Below, one piece after another: positions 1-8,844 of a stretch of DNA of 64,000 nucleotides. Location of the stretch: NCBI GenBank assembly GCA_016187465.1, contig JACPJQ010000002.1, positions 62,001 to 126,000 of the forward strand, read 5' to 3'. Position 1 is the stretch's first letter. The number at the start of each line of letters is the position of its first letter. Below the pieces are notes generated by a model. It saw only the letters and a list, made by a program, of their open reading frames with translations. It was not told the origin of the DNA and searched no databases. The position numbers and the translations under genes are program-made. The stretch is from Candidatus Woesearchaeota archaeon (lineage in GTDB: Archaea > Nanobdellota > Nanobdellia > Woesearchaeales > GW2011-AR4).

Positions 1-494
1 GTACAATGTTTATGCTGAATGACTTTTTTATCCTCTTTATTTTGTCGCCTATCCCCTCAACCAAAGCCGCCCCTTCTCCCATAAAGAAAGGCACATCAGA
101 GCCTATTTGGGCAGCCAAATCGATTAACTGCTTTTCTTTTAATTTGAGACCCCATAACTTGTTTAGGTTAAGCAAAGTTGTTGCCGCATCACTTGAGCCG
201 CCGCCTAATCCAGCTTCAATTGGTATGTTCTTCTCTATGTAAATCCTGGCGCCTTGCCTTACCTTGTATTTGCTTTTCAGCAATAAAGCCGCCTTATATG
301 CAAGATTCTTCTCGTTTTCCAGCTCCTTGTTTGTGCATTCAACTATGATTTTGTCTTCAGCAATAGGCTCAATGGTCATGCTGTCATTCAGCTCTATCTT
401 CTGCATTACTGATTGGATATTATGGTAGCCCGAGCTTAGCTTCCTGCCTATCTTCAGGTAAAGGTTGATTTTAGCGTATGAATTAATCGCCATG
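1..494 (-). CDS. ispE: 4-diphosphocytidyl-2-C-methyl-D-erythritol kinase (GHMP kinase), C-terminus cut by window edge
   Basis: Minus-strand translation MAINSYAKINLYLKIGRKLSSGYHNIQSVMQKIEL...IPIEAGLGGGSSDAATTLLNLNKLW...; GHMP kinase motif GLGGGSSDAA; next to other MEP genes. Confidence 0.9.
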
Positions 495-567
495 ACAGAA
501 CTGGTAACACTAATGATATATTAATATTGCTGATTTTAAGGGTAAATTTTATGTTTTGAAGAACATA

Positions 568-1227
568 TTAATTACTTTTATTAATTTTCTCAATTTTTCC
601 ACCTTTAAAAGAGTATAAGACTACCCTTCCTATAGGATGCCCATAAGCGTTTATATCAAATAAACCTGGTTTTTTTTGAATAATGCATTCTCTAATAACT
701 CTTACTTCATCTAAAGCTGTAGCTTCCATAACACTCAAACCGTCTGGAAAACAGGCGTCTGATTCAATGAAACCACCCACAGCATTAATAAATTTGATGC
801 TATTATTTTTAAGATGGTAGCTTGGTACAAAAATTCCATAAATGCTTTTTTGTTCAAAATATTGAATTGTTAAATCTAAAGGGACCCCCATATTTGGAAA
901 TGTGGGTACTTCGTAATCTGCGTTTATACCAAATTTATCGCTTAGTGCAGGTTCATTTACGCTACCAAAAATAGGCAACATATCTCTAAAATGTAGTATT
1001 TTTATTCCCTTTTCTTTGCAAAATTGAAAGTAATCCCGTGTGTTTTTTAAATAAGAATTCTTTGCCTCGACTGATAATTGAGAATACCCTAAATCAAATG
1101 CAGGATGAACTGCCATTGTTATCTCTTCTGATCCTTCATCCGCTATTCTTTGTATTGCACTCTTAAAAGATAAATGCCCGTATTGCCTTAATATTTCGTC
1201 TAGATTTATCTGATTTGTCTTATTCAT
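568..1227 (-). CDS. Conserved-looking protein of unknown function, translationally coupled to the upstream FabD-like gene (TAA immediately followed by ATG)
   Basis: 219 aa ORF; its start codon abuts the stop of 1228..2280. Confidence 0.6.
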   Translation of the reverse strand: MNKTNQINLDEILRQYGHLSFKSAIQRIADEGSEEITMAVHPAFDLGYSQLSVEAKNSYLKNTRDYFQFCKEKGIKILHFRDMLPIFGSVNEPALSDKFGINADYEVPTFPNMGVPLDLTIQYFEQKSIYGIFVPSYHLKNNSIKFINAVGGFIESDACFPDGLSVMEATALDEVRVIRECIIQKKPGLFDINAYGHPIGRVVLYSFKGGKIEKINKSN

Positions 1228-2280
1228 TTAAACCATTAATCCCTTCACAGTATTTTCAAGCGATTCTGGATCCTGCACGTTTAACATCGTCATATTTGGA
1301 CTAATGTCGCGGATCAATCCGTTTAGGACTTTTTTAGGCCCAATCTCTATAAACAAGTCAGATCCGAATTTAACTGCTTTTTCGACAGAACCTTCCCAGT
1401 TAACCCTTTTATAAATCTGGTGATAAAGCTCATCCCTTACATGAACTGGGTCAACTATTGCCTCTGCTGTCACATTTGCAATTACAGGTATTCTGGCCAG
1501 TTGAATAGGATAAACGTAATTATCACCCTCCTTTTTAGCCATTTCCTCTCTGATATTCTCTGCTGCTTTCTGCATCAAAGGTGTATGAAATGGCCCTTCT
1601 AATTCCATTAATGTTGCCACAGTTCTATCTTCTCCCAGTTCTTTAGCTAGTTTACTTAATCCGCGTTTATTCCCCCCGACTACAACTTGCTTTTGGCTAT
1701 TGATTAAAGACCAGAAAACATCGTGTTTTCTGCATAATTCATCTATCTTATCATGATTTAACCCTGCCCTGTTATTGAGTAGCATAAGTTTAGCGTCTGG
1801 ATAGTGATTTCCGACTTCTGCCATATAGTTAGCTCTTTTTTGCACTAACCTTAAAGATGTTTCGAAATCCATAGCACCCGCAACTGTTAATGCAGTATAC
1901 TCGCCTAAACTATGACCTGCAACTAGAAATGGTTTCAAACCTATTCCGGTTTCGTTGCACCTTTCTTCTAATGCTTTGTAGCAGGCACAACTTGTGGTTA
2001 GCACGGCAGGTTGTGTGTAAATGGTCTTATCAAGTGGTGCCCTAATGTTGAAATGTCGCTTAATTCCTAAGCGATTTTCAAGCTCTCTGTTTAATTTTTC
2101 AACAAGTTTTTTTAGTTTATGCTCCTTAAAACAAATATCTGCAATATTATAGTGTAGTATATCGCCGGCTTGTTCATAAACATCCCTAACTACTTTAGAT
2201 TTATCATACAATCCTTTTCCCATCCCTTCATAGTGGGAACCTTGCCCGGGAAAAACAAGGGCTATTTTGCTGTATCCCAT
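1228..2280 (-). CDS. Malonyl-CoA:ACP transacylase-like (FabD family) acyltransferase
   Basis: LVFPGQGSHYEGMG, nucleophile elbow AGHSLGEYTAL, RLVQKRANYM, GPFHTPLM, FIEIGPKKVL. Confidence 0.85.
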   Translation of the reverse strand: MGYSKIALVFPGQGSHYEGMGKGLYDKSKVVRDVYEQAGDILHYNIADICFKEHKLKKLVEKLNRELENRLGIKRHFNIRAPLDKTIYTQPAVLTTSCACYKALEERCNETGIGLKPFLVAGHSLGEYTALTVAGAMDFETSLRLVQKRANYMAEVGNHYPDAKLMLLNNRAGLNHDKIDELCRKHDVFWSLINSQKQVVVGGNKRGLSKLAKELGEDRTVATLMELEGPFHTPLMQKAAENIREEMAKKEGDNYVYPIQLARIPVIANVTAEAIVDPVHVRDELYHQIYKRVNWEGSVEKAVKFGSDLFIEIGPKKVLNGLIRDISPNMTMLNVQDPESLENTVKGLMV

Positions 2281-2316
2281 ATCGAATAGAAAAGGGGCAG
2301 GGCTTTTTAAATTTTA

Positions 2317-3477
2317 CTATTTGATAGTTACAACAACAAAGCATTGCATGCCATTGCCCTGTCCGAAGGAAGTCAATTTTTCTCCTGAAGTGTAGGCAAT
2401 CCCAATTCTTTGTATGTTTATTTTTAATATTTTTGACAATGAACTTTTAATATTGTCTGTATGCTTTTCCAGTCTTGGCTTGGCTGCCTCTATCATTACG
2501 CTTACATTGTTTATTTCCGTGTTTTTTTCTTTTAACTTATTTAAAATAATGTTCAAATACTCTTTGCTGTCAGTTATACCTTTCTTGTACATTGCATCAG
2601 CATAAAATCCAAGCGACCTTTCGCCTATAGCAGAGCTTATTGCGTTAAACAATGCGTGCAAAATAACATCTCCGTCAGAATCAGCCTCTAACCCTATTTC
2701 ATTAAGCTTATGCCCGCCCAAGACAAGCTTTTTGTTTTTATTTGAGGAAAATCTATGGCTGTCCTGCCCAAACCCGATTCTGAAGCCTGCATTGTTTTTC
2801 TTCATCAGGATTGCTTCGGCTATTCTTAGATCATCTTTTGTTGTTACCTTTATGTTTTCATAGGAGCAGGGCACAATCCTTACTTTCATTCCCAAGGCTT
2901 CGACCAGAGAAACATCGTCAGTGACTTTCAAGCCCTTTTCCTTGGCATTCTTAAAAGCCTTCACAAACAGCCCGTATTTTACAGCCTGCGGGGTTTGAAC
3001 TTGGTGGATATTGGTTCTATCAATTGTCTTTTCAACAAAATTGTCTTTTATTATTTTGATGGTGTCTTTTAATTTGAATCCGGCAACTGCAGCGCCGTAT
3101 TTTCTTGCTGCATTTATGCATTCAACAATTTCATTTTCCCTTACCAGAGAGTTGCTTCCGTTATGGACAATAACTATATCATCGTCTTTCGCGTTTTTCA
3201 GAGATATTAAGCCGTTATAAACAGAATCCTGCCTTTCTTTCCCGCCTTCAATTATTTTTTTTATTTTATTGAGATTGTATTTTGCCTTTATATCATTTAT
3301 TTTTTTAATGTATTTTTTCTGCGTTACAACAATTATTTCATCAATTAATCTGCAGTCCTGGAAATTTTTAATTGCATAATATATCATCGGCTTGCTTAAG
3401 AGCGGCAGAAATATCTTATTTGCATTTGCTTTCATCCTTTTGCCCTTGCCGGCAGCGACGATAATTGCAAAATTCAT
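2317..3477 (-). CDS. ispDF: Bifunctional IspD (MEP cytidylyltransferase) / IspF (MECDP synthase)
   Basis: N-terminal MNFAIIVAAGKGKRMKANANKIFLPL (IspD) and C-terminal FRIGFGQDSHRF...LVLGGHKL...DSDGDVILHALFNAISSAIGERSLG (IspF) in one ORF. Confidence 0.92.
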   Translation of the reverse strand: MNFAIIVAAGKGKRMKANANKIFLPLLSKPMIYYAIKNFQDCRLIDEIIVVTQKKYIKKINDIKAKYNLNKIKKIIEGGKERQDSVYNGLISLKNAKDDDIVIVHNGSNSLVRENEIVECINAARKYGAAVAGFKLKDTIKIIKDNFVEKTIDRTNIHQVQTPQAVKYGLFVKAFKNAKEKGLKVTDDVSLVEALGMKVRIVPCSYENIKVTTKDDLRIAEAILMKKNNAGFRIGFGQDSHRFSSNKNKKLVLGGHKLNEIGLEADSDGDVILHALFNAISSAIGERSLGFYADAMYKKGITDSKEYLNIILNKLKEKNTEINNVSVMIEAAKPRLEKHTDNIKSSLSKILKINIQRIGIAYTSGEKLTSFGQGNGMQCFVVVTIK

Positions 3478-3599
3478 TTTTAGAATGTTTCCCAATATTA
3501 GTTTTATTCAATGTTATTTTTAATGTGAAATAAATGTTTTAATTGATTGCCTTGCATTTTTCACAGCGCATTAAAATTTTTAATTCAAAAAACATAAAA

Positions 3600-4760
3600 T
3601 TAATTTTCAATGGCTATTTCCCTTTCAATTATATTCTTAGTTTCTTCCTTTACTTTTCTGTCAATTTCAAGAATTTCTTTTAATGTAGGGTTTTGAATTA
3701 ATTTATGCCCGTCCATAACCCTTCTTATCAATATTTGTATGTCCAAAAACCTTATTTTATTGCTCAAAAAAGCGTAAACTGCAGTTTCATTTGCAGCGTT
3801 CATTGCTGCGGGCAGAGTTCCGCCGGCATTTCCGGCTTCATAAGCGTATTTCAGGCAGGGGAACATCTCAAAATCCGGCTCCTTAAACTCAAGAGCTTTT
3901 ATTTTTGCCAAATCCAGGTGTGTTGCGTTATTTGTAAATCTTTTCGGATAAGACAAAGCGTACTGTATCGGAATTTTCATGTCAGGCAGCCCAAGCTGCG
4001 CTATGACAGATTTATCAACAAACTCCACCAAAGAATGAACAATGCTCTGTGGATGTATGACCACTTTTATTTTTTCGTAATCAATTCCGTAAAGCCAGTG
4101 CGCTTCTATAACTTCAAAGCCCTTGTTCATCAAGGTTGCGCTGTCAATTGTTATCTTATTTCCCATATCCCATGTCGGATGATTTAAGGCATCCTGCACA
4201 TTGACATTTTCCAACCTCTGCCTTGTATAATCCTTAAAAGGACCGCCCGAGCATGTAATTGTTATTTTGCTTACCTCATCTATATTTTCTCCATTAAGGC
4301 ATTGGAAAATAGCGCTATGCTCAGAATCAATCGGCATAAGATTTACTTTGCTTTTCTTTGCTTCTTCCATGATGACAGAGCCTGCTGCAACTAGAGTTTC
4401 CTTGTTTGCCAGTGCAATGTTTTTTTTGTTTTTTATTGCATTGTAAGTCGGCTCTATGCCAATCGAACCTACAAGAGCATTTACAACAGTGTCAGCTTCA
4501 TTTAATGCTGCAATCTTGTTCAGGCCTTCAATCCCTGAATAAACCTGGCATGAAGAGAAATTCAGCAAGTCATCAACCTTGCTTTTGTTCATTACAGCGA
4601 CTGCTTTTGGCTTGAATTCCTTGATTTGCTTAAGCAGCAATTCAGAGTTGTTCTTTACTGTTAATCCCACTACCTTGAATTCATTAGGAAACTGCCTGAC
4701 TATTTCCAAAGTCTGAGTGCCGATGCTTCCCGTTGAGCCTAAGATTGAGAGATGTTTCAT
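3600..4760 (-). CDS. dxr: 1-deoxy-D-xylulose-5-phosphate reductoisomerase
   Basis: MKHLSILGSTGSIGTQTLEIVRQFP, ALANKETLVAAG, PIDSEHSAIFQCL. Confidence 0.95.
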   Translation of the reverse strand: MKHLSILGSTGSIGTQTLEIVRQFPNEFKVVGLTVKNNSELLLKQIKEFKPKAVAVMNKSKVDDLLNFSSCQVYSGIEGLNKIAALNEADTVVNALVGSIGIEPTYNAIKNKKNIALANKETLVAAGSVIMEEAKKSKVNLMPIDSEHSAIFQCLNGENIDEVSKITITCSGGPFKDYTRQRLENVNVQDALNHPTWDMGNKITIDSATLMNKGFEVIEAHWLYGIDYEKIKVVIHPQSIVHSLVEFVDKSVIAQLGLPDMKIPIQYALSYPKRFTNNATHLDLAKIKALEFKEPDFEMFPCLKYAYEAGNAGGTLPAAMNAANETAVYAFLSNKIRFLDIQILIRRVMDGHKLIQNPTLKEILEIDRKVKEETKNIIEREIAIEN

Positions 4761-4777
4761 TTTTTGAATTTAGGTGG

Positions 4778-5734
4778 CTACTTTTTCTTTGCTTTGTAGT
4801 CACCCAGCTTTTTCTTTAATTTGCTGTATTCTTTCATATAAAGATTTACTGTTGGCTTTAAATCATGAGCCTTTTCATATGCCTGCAATGATGTGTAGTA
4901 TTCTACTCTATTTTTTAAATCTATATTAATTGGAGGCAGGCTGTGCTTAATCAGGATATTATTCAGCAAAATTCTGCCCACCCTGCCATTTCCGTCTCTA
5001 AACGGGTGAATATTCTCAAATTGGTTATGTACAACTGCCCCAAGAACTAATCCGGGGTATTTGCTTTTATTATTTTCGTACCAGACTGTTAATTCCCGCA
5101 AAAGGTGGCTTATTCTTGCCTGCGGAGCGCCTTCATGGACGATGTTTCTTTTGGCATCCATCACAACAACCTCTTCGCCTTTTTTCCTTAATTTTCCTGC
5201 AAACGGCTTTGAATTCTTGAACACAATTTTATGTATTTTTTTTATCAATTCCGATGACAGGTGCTCTTTTGTATTTCGTATGTATGCGATGGCCTCGTCA
5301 ACGCCTAATGCTTCGGCAATGTCTTCTTTGGACTTATTGGGCCATTTGTCTTTCTCAAGAAGGTCTTTTACCTCTTCTTCGGTTAATTTGCTCCCTTCTA
5401 TTGCGTTGGTGTTGTATGTGAATATTTTTGAGAATTTTTTCCATTGGCTTTCTGACAAATGGCTTATTTTTAATGGTATTTTGGCTTCAAGCTTCCTTAT
5501 TGCAGCTATTTCTTCTTCTGTGAGCCGCACTTGGAGCGGGTCTTTTATGATTTTGTACCTGTGAATTTCCTCAAGAATCAGTTTTTCTGCTATTTTTTCC
5601 CTTTCTTCCAATAAATTTTGCTTTATGTCCTGCCCAAGGTATCTCCTGAATTTGTGGACTTTTCGGCCTTCCCTGTATGAATGCGAAAGAAAATACTTAA
5701 TCCTCTTTCCAGCCTTTCGTTTTTCAATGTGCAT
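4778..5734 (-). CDS. Fic-domain protein (putative AMPylase) with N-terminal inhibitory-helix-like motif
   Basis: HPFRDGNGRVGR Fic motif; upstream TNAIEG fits (S/T)xxxE(G/N). Confidence 0.9.
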   Translation of the reverse strand: MHIEKRKAGKRIKYFLSHSYREGRKVHKFRRYLGQDIKQNLLEEREKIAEKLILEEIHRYKIIKDPLQVRLTEEEIAAIRKLEAKIPLKISHLSESQWKKFSKIFTYNTNAIEGSKLTEEEVKDLLEKDKWPNKSKEDIAEALGVDEAIAYIRNTKEHLSSELIKKIHKIVFKNSKPFAGKLRKKGEEVVVMDAKRNIVHEGAPQARISHLLRELTVWYENNKSKYPGLVLGAVVHNQFENIHPFRDGNGRVGRILLNNILIKHSLPPINIDLKNRVEYYTSLQAYEKAHDLKPTVNLYMKEYSKLKKKLGDYKAKKK

Positions 5735-6160
5735 GACTATAATGTGGGTGACTACATATTTAAATGTTTTGGTATAAGGTGACTACATTTTGGATATTCT
5801 GTGGTCACCCATTGACAATCATCTTTTAGTATTACCCACCTCATTTATGATCGTTATCAACCTTTTTAAAAGCTTTTTCATCAATGTTTAAATATTCCAG
5901 TGCAAGAAAATTGGCAATGCAAAACTCTACAAGTTAAATACTTCAAGCCCTTTTGTAAGAAAAATGGTAGATTTGTTTGACACGCTTGTTATAGAGCCGC
6001 TGAATAAAAAGAAAAAGGTTTTTGTGAGATATTAAAATTTTTTTGATTATTCTTATTTTTTTTGAAATATCTATCAAATAACCATTTCTCAATTATTAAT
6101 AAAATAATCCTAGTTATAATCTGAGTAAAAAATTCACTATAAAACTTATAATAATTGATG

Positions 6161-7216
6161 TCATTTAGTAGCCATCTGATTTATCTCGCTCAAAAGAACT
6201 TCATAAATCTCATTGTCATTTACTCTTTTTACAATCTTGCCTTCCTTGTAAAGCAAATGGTTTCCGGGCGCTCCGACAATTCCGATATCTGCCTTTCTGC
6301 TTTCACCGGGACCGTTTACAGCGCACCCCATCACTGCAACTTTGATTGGCTTTTTTATTTTTTCAGTCGCATTTTCCAGCTGCGCCACCAGCTTTATGAC
6401 ATCGACTTCTGTCCTCGCGCAAGTGGGGCAGCTTGTAACCTGCACTCCTTCATTTCTTAAGCCTAAAGCCCTCAAAATCAATCTGCCAACTTTCACTTCT
6501 TCTTTCGGATCTTCAGAAAGGGATATTCTTATAGTGTCTCCTATGCCTTCGGAAAGTAGCATGCCAATGCCCATGGCAGATTTTACAGTTCCGGGAATCT
6601 TGCTTCCTGCTTCTGTAACACCAAGATGCAGCGGATAATCTGTTTTTCGCGCAAACAATCTGTAAGCTTGCGCCATCCTTGGAACATCAGAAGCCTTCAG
6701 CGAAACAATCGTGTCATAAAAATTCAAGTCTTCAAGAATTTTTAGATGACGCATTGCACTTTCGACCATTGCTTCAGGCGCATAGCCGTACTTATCAAAC
6801 AAATCCTTTTCAAGAGAGCCGAGATTAACTCCAATCCTCATCGGAACTCCGTAATTCTTGCATGCATTGACCACTTGCTGAACTTTGTCAGTGTTGCCTA
6901 TATTCCCGGGATTAATCCTCAGCTTGTCAACATATTTGACAGCTTCCAATGCAATCCTGTAGTCAAAATGAATATCAACAACCAAAGGTATGTGCATGTT
7001 TTCTTTTATTTCTTTCAGAGCTTTTGCCGCTTCCATTGTCGGAGCGCTTACTCTTATAATGTCGCATCCAGCATCTTCCAATCCGTGAATCTGCTCGACA
7101 GTTGCCTTTACATCAGTTGTGTCTGTTGTTGTCATTGACTGGACAGTTATTGGTGCATCTCCTCCAATAAACAACTTTCCGACTTTTATTTTTCGTGACT
7201 TTCTTCTTTCAGTCAT
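6161..7216 (-). CDS. ispG: 4-hydroxy-3-methylbut-2-en-1-yl diphosphate synthase (GcpE)
   Basis: RKIKVGKLFIGGDAPITVQSMTTTDT..., GVNLGSLEKDLFDKYG, SCPTCARTEVD, VMGCAVNGPGE. Confidence 0.95.
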   Translation of the reverse strand: MTERRKSRKIKVGKLFIGGDAPITVQSMTTTDTTDVKATVEQIHGLEDAGCDIIRVSAPTMEAAKALKEIKENMHIPLVVDIHFDYRIALEAVKYVDKLRINPGNIGNTDKVQQVVNACKNYGVPMRIGVNLGSLEKDLFDKYGYAPEAMVESAMRHLKILEDLNFYDTIVSLKASDVPRMAQAYRLFARKTDYPLHLGVTEAGSKIPGTVKSAMGIGMLLSEGIGDTIRISLSEDPKEEVKVGRLILRALGLRNEGVQVTSCPTCARTEVDVIKLVAQLENATEKIKKPIKVAVMGCAVNGPGESRKADIGIVGAPGNHLLYKEGKIVKRVNDNEIYEVLLSEINQMATK

Positions 7217-7265
7217 TTTATAAAAAAGAAAGGTTTAAATTTAGGGATTGGATTTGTATACTAAA

Positions 7266-7571
7266 ATGAAAGTGTTGTTTATCTGCAATCAAAACGAGAA
7301 TAGGAGCAAAACAGCTGAAGACGTATTCAAAAGCAGATTTAAAACTAAATCTGCTGGACTCTACAACACCAAACCTGTCACTGAAAAACAACTCTCTTGG
7401 GCTGATGTAATAGTGGTTATGGAAGAAACTCAAAGAACTGAAATAGCTAGACGTTTTCCTAATCAATACATGCAAAAACGCATTGTTTCCATTGATATTC
7501 CTGATATTTACCATTATAACCAGCCTGAATTAATTGAAGCTTTAAAGTCAAGAGTTGATAACTTATTTTAG
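7266..7571 (+). CDS. Low-molecular-weight protein tyrosine phosphatase-like protein
   Basis: MKVLFICNQNENRSKTAEDVF resembles the LMW-PTP P-loop region; VIVVMEETQRTEIARRFP. Confidence 0.7.
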   Translation: MKVLFICNQNENRSKTAEDVFKSRFKTKSAGLYNTKPVTEKQLSWADVIVVMEETQRTEIARRFPNQYMQKRIVSIDIPDIYHYNQPELIEALKSRVDNLF

Positions 7572-7790
7572 CCACTCATCAAATTGCTTCTTTGCTTTCT
7601 TTTTGCTTTTGAATAATTTAGTTTCAGCAACTGATAATTCTGACATGCGCCTTGTAACCTTAAATTTTTTGCCTGAGTAATTTTGGAATTCCATTACTGA
7701 TATTTCCCATCTTTTTATTGGGTGTTTTTCAGTCTTTGCCATTGGCAATTTTCTGGCTTTTACTTTGCGTGATTTTATTCGCTGAATCAT
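7563..7790 (-). CDS. Small basic hypothetical protein
   Basis: 75 aa uninterrupted ORF in intergenic position. Confidence 0.45.
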   Translation of the reverse strand: MIQRIKSRKVKARKLPMAKTEKHPIKRWEISVMEFQNYSGKKFKVTRRMSELSVAETKLFKSKKKAKKQFDEWLK

Positions 7791-7850
7791 TTTAACTTTG
7801 AAAAATTAATTTATTTTTATTTATAAGTTATCGTTTATTATTGTATTAAA

Positions 7851-8564
7851 TCAATAAGCTTGACCTTTACTGCCAACTAATCTCCAATAACCATTTTCAA
7901 AGGTAACTTTCGCCAACTGCTTTATGTCTCTAATTGGGTAGTCGAAAGTAGAAAAACTGCAATACATTCCTAGACCATCGCCAGGTCCCACATTGTATGC
8001 TGGAGATACATAACTATCTTTACCTTTACTAAGTATGTAGATGGTTTCACTGCTAATCCATTCCCCACTAATATCGTCTCTACCTTTGAAAGTTTGAAAT
8101 CGATAACCAATGTCCTCAACTTTTTTTTTGAATGTATCACGAGAATGCTTCTTCCAAAGAGATATCAATTTATCTTTTTCATCCCCAGTTATTTGGCCTT
8201 CAACATGTCTCCTATTTTGCAAAACTTTCGTTCCTTCATCTACTGCTTGGGTTATTTTTTCAGACAAATATTCTAAATCAGAGGTAACTTTTTGTACCCA
8301 CTCTTCACTTGATTTATATTTGCTAAAATGATGAAGCAATTTTATCAAATCATCTGTGCGGGCACGATACTCAGCTGAATGTCTCTTTAAAGTTGGTATT
8401 ACTTCTAAAAGTTTAATGACTTTAGGTTCTAAGGCTTCAATACGTGCTTCTAATTCTCCCAATTCTTTTCTATCTTCCCAAAGATTGGATAAATCCCTTT
8501 TAGCCTTTGGTTTTAGTTTATACCATAATTCTAGTATTTTTTGTTTTTCTTCTTCTATTGTCAT
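7851..8564 (-). CDS. Hypothetical protein, predicted coiled-coil N-terminus
   Basis: 237 aa ORF with heptad-like N-terminal half. Confidence 0.6.
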   Translation of the reverse strand: MTIEEEKQKILELWYKLKPKAKRDLSNLWEDRKELGELEARIEALEPKVIKLLEVIPTLKRHSAEYRARTDDLIKLLHHFSKYKSSEEWVQKVTSDLEYLSEKITQAVDEGTKVLQNRRHVEGQITGDEKDKLISLWKKHSRDTFKKKVEDIGYRFQTFKGRDDISGEWISSETIYILSKGKDSYVSPAYNVGPGDGLGMYCSFSTFDYPIRDIKQLAKVTFENGYWRLVGSKGQAY

Positions 8565-8570
8565 TTTTAT

Positions 8571-8843
8571 CTATTCCAAATAAGCATTGCACTTGTAGCA
8601 CCAGATAAAATCATAATCACAATGAATTGTTTTTATTATTGGATGTCCTGTATTCTTGAAATGCTCTGTGTCATGGGCGTTGTGGGATTCGCAGCAAAAG
8701 ACTTTGCCGCATGAAGTGCATATCCTCAAATGCTCCTTGTCACGGCATACTTCGCATTCTTTCTTGCTTGATTTTGTAACTTTAATCTCTTTTGAATGCG
8801 GGCATTCCGCTTTTTTCATTTTAGGATGAAGCTGCATTGGCAT
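8571..8843 (-). CDS. UBP-type zinc finger protein
   Basis: C-P-H...CEVCRDKEHLRICTSCGKVFCCESHNAHDTEHFKNTGHPII...WCYKC, typical ZnF-UBP spacing. Confidence 0.8.
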   Translation of the reverse strand: MPMQLHPKMKKAECPHSKEIKVTKSSKKECEVCRDKEHLRICTSCGKVFCCESHNAHDTEHFKNTGHPIIKTIHCDYDFIWCYKCNAYLE

Positions 8844-8844
8844 T

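Noticed and set aside
6-242. 78-aa plus-strand ORF
   Set aside because: Antisense shadow of the ispE coding sequence, which reads cleanly on the minus strand with GHMP motifs.
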